The position numbers were made by a program, and so were the translations under genes. The notes under the pieces were generated by a model. That model did not search any database and was not told where the DNA came from. It saw only the letters and a program-made list of their open reading frames with translations. From contig NZ_BPIG01000001.1 of the NCBI RefSeq assembly GCF_026003995.1, positions 372,001 through 436,000 of the forward strand: a stretch of DNA of 64,000 nt. The letters are read 5' to 3'. This document shows, in pieces, positions 29,112-37,821 of the stretch; position 1 is the first letter of the stretch; every line of letters begins with the position of its first letter. This stretch comes from Tepidiforma sp. Its GTDB lineage: Bacteria; Chloroflexota; Dehalococcoidia; Tepidiformales; Tepidiformaceae.

Positions 29112-29325
29112 CTTTCCCGGACGGGAGCCGGGGAACCATCCGGCCGAGTTCCGCGACTTCTCCCCGGGGAGGAGGAGACCGTTGGGCCCGGATCGGCGCT
29201 GAACGAGATGGCCAATGCCAAGTATACCCCCGGCCCGCAGTTCCGCGCCCGCCGAAGGCCCCGGGCCGGTCCCGTGCGCATGCGACGCGGGAATCATCGT
29301 CGCCGGTTAATGACAGCGCGCGGGC

Positions 29326-29442
29326 GAACCTGTTACTCTCGAACCGGTAACCAGGTTCCATCGGCCTCACGGAGAGGTCATCTCGCCAGTCCCGGAAACG
29401 CTCGATGACCGCAGGTTCCACGAATTCTTGGAGGGTCATCGA
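29326..29442 (+). promoter_or_regulatory. Duplicated leader with mutually exclusive hairpins before the zinc-ribbon gene
   Basis: GAACCTG-TTAC (29326-29336) pairs with GTAA-C-CAGGTTC (29347-29358). Further down, TCGATGACC (29402-29410) pairs perfectly with GGTCATCGA (29434-29442), whose last base touches the GTG start and whose first bases belong to the GGAGGG ribosome site. The same ATGACC arm can instead pair with GGTCATC at 29376-29382. CAGGTTCCA and GGAG(A)GGTCATC each occur twice, 60 bp apart, showing an old tandem duplication. The arrangement resembles a translational switch. Confidence 0.5.
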
Positions 29443-29910
29443 GTGTCCTTCGCGGATAAAACGCTCGTCTGTGTCGATTGCAGCGAGTCCTTCACCTTCA
29501 CCGCAGGCGAGCAGGAGTTCCACGCTTCGAAAGGGTTCACGCAGGAGCCGCGGCGCTGCCCGTCCTGCCGGCGGGCCAGGAAGGGCGTGCAGGGCGGCGG
29601 CGCACCGGGGGCCGATTCGCGGCCGCCGCGCCAGCTCTACGACGCGGTCTGCGCCTCGTGCGGGAAGCCGGCCAAGGTGCCGTTCGAGCCGCGGAGCGGC
29701 CGGCCGGTCTACTGCAGCGACTGCTTCCAGCCGCAGCCGCGCGGCCTGAGCCACACGGCCGGCCGGCCGGCGGGCCGCGAGCCGCGCAGCGGCGGGTTCG
29801 GCGGCGGGTTCAGCAGCTGGGGCGACTTCGAGCCGATGGAGCGCGGCGGCGGCCGCGGCGGCCGCGGCTGGAACGACCGGAAGGGCGGCGGCAAAGGCCG
29901 CCGCTGGTAA
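29443..29910 (+). CDS. Zinc-ribbon protein with RGG-like tail
   Basis: A 155-residue protein with two CxxC pairs in the N-terminal part (VCVDCSESF and RCPSCRRAR) and two more near the middle (VCASCGKPA and YCSDCF), each able to hold a zinc. The C-terminal third is rich in Gly, Arg and Trp (GGGRGGRGWNDRKGGGKGRRW), like RNA-binding RGG tails. The first part matches a small family of bacterial probable zinc-ribbon proteins of unknown function. The start is GTG at 29443, with GGAGGG 7 nt upstream; the leader hairpin ends on this GTG, which suggests translational control. Cold-shock or ribosome-associated roles are possible but not shown. Confidence 0.8.
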   Translation: MSFADKTLVCVDCSESFTFTAGEQEFHASKGFTQEPRRCPSCRRARKGVQGGGAPGADSRPPRQLYDAVCASCGKPAKVPFEPRSGRPVYCSDCFQPQPRGLSHTAGRPAGREPRSGGFGGGFSSWGDFEPMERGGGRGGRGWNDRKGGGKGRRW

Positions 29911-29960
29911 TCCGGCTTCTGCGCGAGCCCCGGCGTCCCCCGTTGGTATGATGCGGCGGG

Positions 29961-30036
29961 GGGCCCGTAGCTCAGCGGTAAGAGCAGTCGGCTCATAACC
30001 GATCGGTCCCGGGTTCGAATCCTGGCGGGCCCACCA
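29961..30036 (+). tRNA. tRNA with CAT anticodon (elongator Met or Ile2)
   Basis: A 76-nt cloverleaf: acceptor GGGCCCG with CGGGCCC, anticodon loop CTCATAA (CAT), T-loop GTTCGAATC, encoded CCA. Base pair 1-72 is intact, so it is not the initiator. Whether C34 is modified to lysidine (Ile2) cannot be read directly. TATGAT lies 9 nt upstream as a likely -10. Confidence 0.9.
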
Positions 30037-30185
30037 GCGCGCCCTGCCTAAAGCGCCGCAAAACGGCCGCTCGGCTCCCGGGTCGGCGGACGATCGGCCG
30101 TGATGCGCGCGCGATGCTTCGGAACACGCTAACCTTTGCCCGGAAGCACCGCGGCCGACCCGGCCGCATGGAGGAGACAGCACCG

Positions 30186-32133
30186 ATGCCGATCAGCCGC
30201 CCCATCGAACCGCTCGCCGCAACCGACGAGGAGCTCCGCAAAGCGCTCGAGGACGCGTTCCTGCCGGCGCTCCTGCCGGCGCTCGCCCAGGCCACTGGCG
30301 ATTTCTCGATCCTGCGCGAATCGCTCCGGCCGCCCGGGGTCGCGCCCGGCGTGCAGCAGGGCGGGATGACGCCGGCCCAGCAGGCGGAGGCGCGCGAAGT
30401 GGCGTTCGAGGCGCTGAAGAAGCTCCGCGACGGGGAGATCTCGCCGAACTCGCTTCCGATCGAGGAGGCGCTGCTCCGCATCACGGCGTGGATGACGGGC
30501 TCGCCGGCCTCGGAGGACTACATTCCGCTGCTGCTCGAAGAGCTGGCGCCGGAGGGGCAGGACCCGCGCGCGCCCTCGTGGCAGAAGGACCCGGCGCTCC
30601 CGTTCAAGGTCGTCATCATCGGCGCCGGGATGTCGGGGATCCTCGCCGGCATCCGGCTGAAGCAGGCCGGCATCCCCTTCACGATCCTCGAGAAGAACCA
30701 CGACGTCGGCGGCACGTGGCTGGAGAACACCTACCCGGGCGCTCGTGTCGACGTTTCGAACGCGTTCTACAGCTATTCGTTCGCCCAGAAGATCGACTGG
30801 CCGACGCACTACTCGACCCAGCCGGTCCTGCTGGACTACTTCCGCGAGTGCGCGCGGGAGTTCGGCGTGCGGGAGCACGTCGAGTTCAACACGGAAGTCA
30901 CGCTCCTCGAATGGGACGACGACCGGGCCGAGTGGAACGTCCACGTGCGGCGGGCTGACGGCAGCGAGGAGGTGCTGCGGGCGAACGCCGTCATCAGCGC
31001 CGTCGGCCAGCTGAACCGGCCCAAGATTCCCGATATCCGCGGGCTCGAGCGGTTCCGCGGTCCGCAGTTCCACTCCGCGCGCTGGGACCATTCGGTCGAC
31101 CTCGCTGGCAAGCGCGTCGCGGTCATCGGCACCGGCGCGAGCGCGGCGCAGTTCATCCCCGAGGTGGCGAAGGTTGCCGGCGAGGTCGTCATCTTCCAGC
31201 GAACCCCGAACTGGTACGTGCCGGTGCCGCACTACCACGATGAGGTGCCCGCGGGGCTGCAGTGGCTCTTCGCCCACGTGCCGCACTACGCGCACTGGTA
31301 TCGCTTCTGGCTGTTCTGGAACACGACCGACGGCCTGCTCGCCGCCGCGAAGGTGGACCCGAACTGGCCCGACAAGAGCCGCCTCGGTGGGCCCGGAGAA
31401 CGAAAACCTGCGGCTCCTGCTCACGGCCTACCTGCAGATGCAATTCGCCGACCGCCCCGACCTCCTGCCGAAGGTGATGCCCGACTACCCGCCGGCCGCC
31501 AAGCGGCTGATTCTCGACAACGGCATCTGGGCGCAGACCCTCAAGCGGCCGAACGTGAAGCTCATCACGGAGAAGATCCGCGAGGTAACGGAATCGGGCG
31601 TCGTGACCGAGGACGGCACCGAATACGAGGCCGACGTGCTCATCTACGGCACCGGGTTCCAGGCCTCGAAGTTCCTGACGCCGATGCGCGTGCTCGGCCG
31701 GGGCGGCAAGGATCTCCACCGCGAGTGGGACGGCGACGCCCGCGCCTACATGGGCATCACGGTGCCCGGCTTCCCCAACTTCTTCATGCTCTACGGCCCG
31801 AACACGAACATCGTCGTGAACGGCAGCATCATCTACTTCTCCGAGTGCGAAGTGCAGTACGTCATGGGCTGCCTGAAGATGCTCTTCGACCGCGGGGAGC
31901 GCGCGCTCGACGTCCGCAAGGACGTGCACGACGCCTACAACGAGAAGATCGACCGCGCGAACCTCGAGCGCGTCTGGGGCGTGGCGACCGTGAACAGCTG
32001 GTATCGGAACGAGAAGGGCCGCTCTGCCCAGAACTGGCCCTTCAACCTCATCGAATACTGGCAGCAGACGCGGGAGCCGAACCCGGCCGACTACGAGTTC
32101 ATCCGCGAACGGGCGCTCGCCGGCGGCGACTGA
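30186..32133 (+). pseudogene. Baeyer-Villiger-type flavin monooxygenase, one frameshift
   Basis: A FAD/NADPH monooxygenase that would insert oxygen next to a ketone carbonyl. The first dinucleotide motif VVIIGAGMSGILAG is near residue 145, the Baeyer-Villiger fingerprint FRGPQFHSARWDH near 290, and the second motif VIGTGASAAQFIPEV near 315. About 140 helical residues precede the FAD domain, as in 4-hydroxyacetophenone monooxygenase. The frame shifts by +1 between about 31375 and 31392 (near CGGTGGGCCC); it continues as VGPENENLRLLLTAYLQMQ to 32133. Removing one base gives 648 residues, a normal length, so a sequencing error is likely. GGAGGAG lies 9 nt before the ATG at 30186. Confidence 0.87.
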
Positions 32134-32151
32134 CCCGCTTCCTCGAGTCCG

Positions 32152-33871
32152 TCACGCAGGGCCCGCGCCGAGCGCTTCGGCGCGGGCTTTTCCGATCGCA
32201 GCCGCCGCTTCGGCCGCCGACAGGACGGCGCTTTCGCCGCCCCGGCGGAACCGCAGTTCGACGCCGCCGCGCTCGAGCGACCGCGGGCTCACGGTCACCC
32301 GCGCCGGCATACCGAGAAGGTCGGCATCCTTGAACTTGATGCCCGGCGAATCGTCGCGGTCGTCGACGAGCGCTTCGAGGCCGTGCGCCGCGAGGGATGA
32401 TTCGACATGGCGAAGCGCCTCCGCTACCGCGGACTCGCCGGCGCCGATAGCGACGACGTGCGCATCGAACGGCGCCACTTCCCACGGCCAGGCGATCCCG
32501 TCGGCATCGTGGTTCGCCTCGATGATGGCGGCGAGCATCCGCTCGACGCCGATGCCGTAGCAACCCATGACGCACGGCCGGCGCTCGCCGGACTCGTCGA
32601 GGTAGTAGACGCCCATCTTTTCGGCGTAGAGCGTGCCGAGCTTGAAGACGTGGCCCATCTCGATGCCGCGGCGGGTTTCGAGCGGCGACCCGCATGCCCG
32701 GCAGGCGTCGCCGGCGCGCGCGAGGGCGATCTCGGCGACGAGGGTCGCCTGCCAGTCGCGGCCGTGATTCAGGTTCCGCAGGTGGTAGTCCGGCTCGTTC
32801 GCGCCGCCGACGAGGTTGACCGCCTCGACGGCGCTCGTGTCCGCGACGATCGGCATGCCGCTGATACCGACTGGGGAGGCGCTCCCCGCCACGAGGCCCA
32901 GCTCCCGCACGGTCGCGTCATCCATCGGTTCGACGTCGCGCGCGCCGAGGGCGTTGCTTCAGCTTCACTTCGTTGACTTCGAGGTCGCCCCGGATGGCGA
33001 CGAAGACCGGCTTGCCATCGGCGCGGTAGAAGACGGCCTTGAGCGTCTGGCGCGGTTCGACGCCGAGGAACGCCGCGACTTCGGCGATGGTGCGCTTGCC
33101 CGGGGTGTGGACGCGCTCGGCCGGGGCGGGCTCGCCCGGGACCGGCGGCGGCGGGACGAATTCGGCCTTCTCGGCGTTCGCGGCGTAGCCGCAGCCGGGG
33201 CAGAGCAGGATGGTGTCCTCGCCGGAGTCGGTGAGGAAGACGAACTCCTGGCTGTCTTTGCCGCCGATGGCGCCGGAGTCGGCGGCGACGGGCACGACCG
33301 GCACGCCGGCCCGGCGGAAGATGCGCTGATAGGCAGCGAATGCCGCATCGTAGGAGGCGTCCAGCGTGTCCCAGCCGGTATCGAAGCTGTAGGCGTCCTT
33401 CATCGTGAATTCGCGCAGCCGGATGAGGCCGCCGCGGGGCCGGGGCTCGTCGCGGAACTTCGTCTGAATCTGGTAGAGCGTGACGGGGAGGTCGCGGTAG
33501 CTCTGGATCGTCCGGGAGGCGAGGTAGGAGATGACCTCTTCGTGGGTGGGGCCGAGGGCGAACTCCCGCTCCTTGCGGTCCGTGAGGCGGAAAAGGGTCT
33601 GCCCCATGAGGGCGGCGCGGCCGCTCTGCTCCCAGAGCTCGATGGGGTGCAGCGCCGGGAGGTGGACTTCGAGCGCCCCGGAGGCGTTCATCTCCTCGCG
33701 GATGATGCGCTCGATGTTGCGGACCACGCGCCAGCCGAGGGGCGTGAAGCAGTAGAGGCCGGCGGCGAGCGGCACGACGAGGCCGGCGCGGAGCAGGAGC
33801 CGGTGGCTCGTCAGCTCCGCCTCGGCCGGGGCTTCGCGGAGCGTCTTCACGAGCAGCTGGCGCATGCGCAT
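32152..33871 (-). pseudogene. proS: Prolyl-tRNA synthetase, one frameshift (probably sequence error)
   Basis: It charges tRNA-Pro. Class II motifs are present: RNIERIIREEMNASGALEVHLPALHP (motif 1 region), FALGPTHEEVISYLA, TKFRDEPRPRGGLIRLREFTMKDAYSFD (motif 2), and VMGCYGIGVERMLAAIIEANHD (motif 3); the C-terminal anticodon domain ends near residue 570. A bacterial-type editing insert lies between motifs 2 and 3 (ADSGAIGGKDSQEFVFLTDSGED). The frame breaks near 32957, where an extra C turns KLKNALGARD out of frame; removing it gives 572 residues. The gene is essential and no other copy is visible, so an error is the best explanation. It follows dtd by 55 bp. Confidence 0.9.
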
Positions 33872-33926
33872 GGGCATCCTCCCGGGTGGGTCGAGGCTCA
33901 ACGTTGGCCGCCGCTCGCCCTTTCGG

Positions 33927-34391
33927 TCAAGCCCGGCGCGGCCGGGCGAGGTCATCGGTGTCGAGGATGAGGGTGACCGGCCCGTCGTTCACGAGCTCGA
34001 CCTCCATCTCGGCGCCGAAAACGCCTTCTTCGCACGGGATGCCGAGGCCCCGTACCGCCTCGACGAACGCCCGGTAGACCGGAAGCGCAGCGGGGCCGGG
34101 AGCAGCGGCTTCGAAGGACGGCCGCCGGCCGCGGCGCACGTCGCCGTAGAGGGTGAACTGGCTGACGCAGAGGATGGCGCCGCCGACTGCGGCGAGGTCG
34201 AGATTCATGCGGCCATCGGAGTCGTCGAAGACGCGGAGGCCTGCGACCCGCTGCGCGAATGCGCGGGCGCTCTCGGCCGTATCGCCGTGGGTGACGCCGA
34301 GCAGGACGAGGAGGCCGCGGCCGATGGCAGCGACGGTTTTGCCGCCGGCCCGGACCTCCGCGCGGCAGACGCGCTGCACGACGGCCCTCAT
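33927..34391 (-). CDS. dtd: D-aminoacyl-tRNA deacylase
   Basis: It removes D-amino acids (and glycine mischarged on tRNA-Ala) from tRNAs. The 154-residue protein has the family signatures: MRAVVQRVCRAEV at the N-terminus, the SQFTLYGDVRRGRRPSF motif with the catalytic Ser-Gln-Phe-Thr, and NDGPVTLILDTD carrying the cross-subunit Gly-cisPro. Its ATG overlaps the stop of the upstream TetR gene by 4 bp, and proS follows, so tRNA quality control is joined with tRNA charging in one operon. Confidence 0.95.
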   Translation of the reverse strand: MRAVVQRVCRAEVRAGGKTVAAIGRGLLVLLGVTHGDTAESARAFAQRVAGLRVFDDSDGRMNLDLAAVGGAILCVSQFTLYGDVRRGRRPSFEAAAPGPAALPVYRAFVEAVRGLGIPCEEGVFGAEMEVELVNDGPVTLILDTDDLARPRRA

Positions 34392-35005
34392 GGGGCGGAG
34401 GCTGCGGCCGGGAGCGGGATCAGGTCCTGCACGGCGCGCGCGACTCGCTCCTGCGTCACGGGATCGAGCACCGCCTCGGGATAGCCGTCGCCGGTTTCGA
34501 TTTCGAGCCGGAGGAGGTAGCCGGTAACGGCGGCCATGAAGAGATCGACGAGCGCCGCGGCGCGCGGCCCGGCGGCGGCGAAATGCTCGTGGAGCGCCTG
34601 CCGCCAGCGGGCGCGGGAGGCGTTGCGCAGGGCCGTGGCGGTCGCATCGGAACGGAGCACTTCGCGCGCGACGAGGCGGAGGTAGGAGAAGTTCCGCGCG
34701 GAAAGGCGCATGGTCGCGATGACGAGGTCGGCGATGCGCTCCGGGGTCAGCTGAGCGGCGGGTTCCGCCCGCGGGAATTCGCCGGAGGGCCCCTCCGACC
34801 AGAGCGCCTCGAGGAGGTGCCGCTTGGTCGGGAAGTAGTAGAAGACGGCGGCATCGGAAAGGCCGCAGCGGCTGGCGATGGAGCGCACGGACGTGCCATC
34901 GAAGCCGTCGCGCGCGAAGGCGTCCATCGCAACGGCGAGGATGCGGGCGCGGGTCTCGTCCCCTCGCGTGGATTCGCTCCCGAGGCTCCCCGGGTCACGC
35001 GCCAC
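34388..35005 (-). CDS. TetR/AcrR family transcriptional regulator (second of two)
   Basis: A 205-residue repressor-type regulator. The N-terminal HTH reads RARILAVAMDAFARDGFDGTSVRSIASRCGLSDAAVFYYFPTKRHLLEALW, the TetR pattern; the C-terminal ligand domain is helical and unassigned. I place the start at GTG 35005, with GAGG 6 nt upstream; this overlaps the first TetR gene by 11 bp. It overlaps dtd by 4 bp downstream. The two adjacent TetR genes share the HTH pattern and look like a tandem duplicate. Confidence 0.87.
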   Translation of the reverse strand: MARDPGSLGSESTRGDETRARILAVAMDAFARDGFDGTSVRSIASRCGLSDAAVFYYFPTKRHLLEALWSEGPSGEFPRAEPAAQLTPERIADLVIATMRLSARNFSYLRLVAREVLRSDATATALRNASRARWRQALHEHFAAAGPRAAALVDLFMAAVTGYLLRLEIETGDGYPEAVLDPVTQERVARAVQDLIPLPAAASAP

Positions 35006-35603
35006 AGCGCGCCTCCATGCCGATCGCGCAGCGGATGAAGAACCGGACCCGCTCGCGGAAGACCGGCTGGCGGAGGACATCACCGGCCGTATTGCCGTAC
35101 GTCATGACGGCGTCCCAGAGCATGCCGGACAGTGTGTGGAAGAGCCGGTCGGCCGCCGCCTCGATATCGCCGCCATAGGACGCGGACCGGAGGATGCGTT
35201 CGACTTCGCCGCGGTAGCGCGCTTCGCCGTCGCGGAGATAGGCAACCGACGCCGGGTCGCCGCGGAGCTGCTGCTGGAGCATCGCGCGGACGAGGGCGGC
35301 GTTTTCCGCCCACCAGTCGAACATCGCGGCGAGGACATCGACGGCTTCGTCGAGGGTTCGCGCAACCGGAGAGACCCGGTACTCCGGCTGCACCATGAGG
35401 GCGCGAAAGAGGTCGTACTTCCCGGGGAAGTAGTAGTGGACCGCCGGGTCGCTGACGCCAGCCCGGTTCGCGATCATCCGGATGGAGGTGCCGTCGAAGC
35501 CGCGCTCGGCGAAAAGCTCGCGGGCGGCCTGCAGGATGCGGTTGCGGGTGGCGACGGCCTCCGGGGTCCGCGGTTCGCGCGCCAGCGGGATCTCGTTCGC
35601 CAT
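34995..35603 (-). CDS. TetR/AcrR family transcriptional regulator (first of two)
   Basis: A 202-residue TetR protein: RILQAARELFAERGFDGTSIRMIANRAGVSDPAVHYYFPGKYDLFRAL is the DNA-binding domain, and the rest is a helical ligand domain (VDVLAAMFDWWAENAALVRAMLQQQLRG). It starts the operon TetR-TetR-dtd-proS. The ligand and operator are unknown; the similarity of its HTH to that of the next gene suggests duplication and possible heterodimers. Confidence 0.87.
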   Translation of the reverse strand: MANEIPLAREPRTPEAVATRNRILQAARELFAERGFDGTSIRMIANRAGVSDPAVHYYFPGKYDLFRALMVQPEYRVSPVARTLDEAVDVLAAMFDWWAENAALVRAMLQQQLRGDPASVAYLRDGEARYRGEVERILRSASYGGDIEAAADRLFHTLSGMLWDAVMTYGNTAGDVLRQPVFRERVRFFIRCAIGMEARCGA

Positions 35604-35661
35604 GGGCGAAGTATAGCCCCGCCACGGGTGACGGCGAAGATGAGTAAATCGTTGAATAGGG

Positions 35662-35949
35662 TCAGGAAGCGGCTGCCGCCTCGCCGGTCGACTCGCTGGC
35701 GGTCGACGTGCTCGCAGCAGCGTCTGACTCGGAGGCCGAGCCGGCGGAATCGCTCAGGGCGGACTGCTTGTTGCGGCTGTCGGTGATGTACCAGCCGCTG
35801 CCCTTGAAGACGATGGGCGGAGCGTGGAGCACGCGCTTGGCGGTGCCTTTGCCGCATTCTTCGCAGGTGTGGGTCGTCGGCGCATCGAAGCCCTGGCGGA
35901 GTTCGTACCTCGCGTCGCAGGCCGGGCAGTGGTACTCGTAGGTCGGCAA
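35662..35949 (-). CDS. FmdB-family zinc-ribbon protein
   Basis: A 95-residue protein with the FmdB/putative regulatory zinc ribbon: PTYEYHCPACDARYELRQGF, then THTCEECG, with four Cys able to bind zinc, followed by AKRVLHAPPIVFKGSGWYITD, all diagnostic of the family. The C-terminal 35 residues are a low-complexity Ser/Ala/Glu tail. I prefer the TTG at 35949 (GAGG 7 nt upstream), since it yields the family's typical LPTYEY/MPTYEY start. A perfect CIRCE operator lies 47 bp upstream, so HrcA heat-shock control is expected. The function of the family is not settled. Confidence 0.88.
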   Translation of the reverse strand: MPTYEYHCPACDARYELRQGFDAPTTHTCEECGKGTAKRVLHAPPIVFKGSGWYITDSRNKQSALSDSAGSASESDAAASTSTASESTGEAAAAS

Positions 35950-35995
35950 CGGTGCACCTCGGAGATGGGATCGGCGTGCGTCCATGATTCGGCGA

Positions 35996-36022
35996 TTAGC
36001 ACTCCCGTGTCAAGAGTGCTAA
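35996..36022. promoter_or_regulatory. CIRCE operator (HrcA site) of the fmdB-like gene
   Basis: TTAGCACTC (35996-36004), a 9-bp spacer and GAGTGCTAA (36014-36022) match the CIRCE consensus with no mismatch. On the minus strand the spacer contains TTGACA (36013-36008), a perfect -35, with AATCAT or GAATCA 17-18 bp further as -10. This is the classic HrcA-repressed promoter layout, here reading into the FmdB-family gene. Confidence 0.93.
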
Positions 36023-36058
36023 AACGACCGCGGCGCGGGCGGAAGGTAGAATGGCGTC

Positions 36059-36146
<88 letters not shown>

Positions 36147-36200
36147 ACCGGTCTCCCGGCTTTCGCGCAGAACCCCCTGCGGGCGTACCCTGTTCCGCAG

Positions 36201-36277
36201 CGGGGTGTAGCTCAGCCTGGCAGAGCGCCTGGTTTGGGGCCAGGAGGTCCCGCGTTCGAATCGCGGCACCCCGACCA
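36201..36277 (+). tRNA. tRNA-Pro(TGG)
   Basis: Acceptor CGGGGTG with CACCCCG, D-arm AGCTCAGCCTGGCAGAGC, anticodon stem CCTGG/CCAGG around TTTGGGG (TGG), T-loop GTTCGAATC and encoded ACCA. It lies 54 bp after tRNA-Ser. Confidence 0.96.
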
Positions 36278-36343
36278 ATCAGCCGGCGGGGCGTCCCGTT
36301 CCCCGGGCCGCCGGCAGCCGGGGCCGCAGTACGGGGCAGCGAG

Positions 36344-36787
36344 ATGAGTGACGAGTACGGCGTCGACCTCGACGAGGTTTTCCGGGTCATCGATACCGCC
36401 GAGGTGCTCGTCGTGCGGTTTCACTTCATCGACCGGCGCCTGCTCGTCGATTTCCGCACCCGCCCCGGCATCGAACCCCTCGTCCGGGTCGTGCCGCGCG
36501 CGGAATCGGTCGAGGAGCGGTTTCGCTCCATCAAGCGGCTCCGGCCGGAGTTCCCCCTGCCTGAGCGCGTCCTCACCTTCCACTGGCCGCGTTCGGTTCC
36601 TGTCCTGTTTGCCAGCGGGGCCTGGCAGCGGCTCGTCGACCGCGCCTCCGCGCTCGGCTCCGATGAGACCACCGACGCCTGCGCGAGGGCGCTCGAGGAA
36701 TTGATGTCGCTCGAGCGCAAGGAAGTCATCGGCGCTATCACGGGGGCCTCGCATTACCAGACGCTCTGGGAGCGGCGGGCCCGGTGA
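36344..36787 (+). CDS. Hypothetical protein coupled to ltaE
   Basis: I do not recognise this 147-residue protein. It is soluble and has an N-terminal alpha/beta part ([34 protein letters not shown]) rich in hydrophobic strands and a helical C-terminus ([24 protein letters not shown]). No signal peptide, metal ligands or nucleotide motif are visible. Its stop overlaps the ltaE GTG by 4 bp (GTGA), so they are translated together. Confidence 0.72.
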   Translation: MSDEYGVDLDEVFRVIDTAEVLVVRFHFIDRRLLVDFRTRPGIEPLVRVVPRAESVEERFRSIKRLRPEFPLPERVLTFHWPRSVPVLFASGAWQRLVDRASALGSDETTDACARALEELMSLERKEVIGAITGASHYQTLWERRAR

Positions 36788-37821
36788 CGGCCGTCATCGA
36801 CCTCCGCAGCGACACGGTCACGAAGCCGACCCCCGGGATGCGCGCCGCGATGGCCGCTGCCGAAGTCGGCGATGACGTCTTCGGCGACGACCCGACGGTC
36901 AACCTGCTCGAGGCGCGTGCGGCCGAGGCAGTCGGCAAGGAGGCCGCCCTCTTCGTCCCTTCAGGAACGATGGCGAACCTCGTCGCGCTGCTGACCCATA
37001 CCAACCCGGGCGACGAGGTGATCCTCGGGGACCAGTCGCACATCTTCCAGTACGAAGTCGGCGGAGTCGCCCGCGTGGCCGGCCTCGTGACCCGGACACT
37101 CGCGAATTTGCCGGACGGGACTATCGACCCGGCTGAGCTGGGGGCTGCCATCCGGCCGGAAACGATCCATTCGCCGGGGAGCCGCCTCCTCTGCCTCGAG
37201 AACACGCACAACCGGTGCGCCGGCGCGGCGCTGCCGCCTGCGGCCGTCGGAGAGCTGGCGGAGATTGCCCGCCGGCGGGGCCTCGCGGTCCACCTCGACG
37301 GCGCGCGGATTTTCAACGCCGCGGCGGCGCTCGGGGTAACGGCCGCCGAGCTCGCCGCGCCGTGCGATTCGGTCTCGTTCTGCTTTTCGAAGGGCCTCGG
37401 CGCGCCCGTTGGGTCTGTGCTCTGCGGCTCGCGCGAGTTCGTCGCCCGCGCGCGCCGGTTCAGGAAGCTGCTGGGCGGCGGGATGCGGCAAGCGGGCGTG
37501 CTTGCAGCGGCCGCACTCTACGCGCTGGAACATCACATCGAACGCCTGCCCGAAGACCACGAGCACGCCCGCCGCCTCGCGGAGGGGCTCGCGACCCTCG
37601 GTCCGTTCCGGCCGATTCTGCCGCAGACGAACATCGTCGTCGTCGACGTGCTCGAAGGCCGGGTCGACGACTGGCTTGCCGCCTTCGCGGCGGAGGGCGT
37701 GCTCGCGGTCGCGTTCGGGCCGGGCCGATTCCGGATGGTGACGCACCTCGATGTCAGGAGTGCTGACGTCGATGAGGCGCTCACCCGCATCACACGCATC
37801 GTTGGAGCCAGGCACCGTTGA
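36784..37821 (+). CDS. ltaE: Low-specificity L-threonine aldolase
   Basis: It splits threonine to glycine and acetaldehyde with PLP. The 345-residue protein has [35 protein letters not shown] at the start, the aromatic stacking His region, [16 protein letters not shown], and the PLP Lys in [18 protein letters not shown], all typical of the family. Beta-eliminating lyases share parts of this fold, but the N-terminus is distinctive for threonine aldolase. GTG start, coupled to the upstream unknown gene; the next gene's TTG overlaps its stop. Confidence 0.93.
   Translation: MTAVIDLRSDTVTKPTPGMRAAMAAAEVGDDVFGDDPTVNLLEARAAEAVGKEAALFVPSGTMANLVALLTHTNPGDEVILGDQSHIFQYEVGGVARVAGLVTRTLANLPDGTIDPAELGAAIRPETIHSPGSRLLCLENTHNRCAGAALPPAAVGELAEIARRRGLAVHLDGARIFNAAAALGVTAAELAAPCDSVSFCFSKGLGAPVGSVLCGSREFVARARRFRKLLGGGMRQAGVLAAAALYALEHHIERLPEDHEHARRLAEGLATLGPFRPILPQTNIVVVDVLEGRVDDWLAAFAAEGVLAVAFGPGRFRMVTHLDVRSADVDEALTRITRIVGARHR

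Larger units (their letters stand above)
28976..29442. other. 467-bp divergent intergenic region between acnA and the zinc-ribbon gene
   Basis: This is the only gene-free stretch above 300 bp. On the minus strand it holds a possible acnA -10 (TATACT, 29226-29221; no good -35 at 17 bp), a long GC-rich leader with several hairpins, and the 10-codon leader frame. On the plus strand it holds the duplicated, self-complementary leader of the zinc-ribbon gene (29326-29442). I see no RNA gene of a known family here. Confidence 0.6.

Noticed and set aside
29961..30036. CAT tRNA as initiator tRNA-fMet
   Set aside because: The 1-72 pair is G-C and the initiator-type GGG/CCC anticodon stem pattern is absent.
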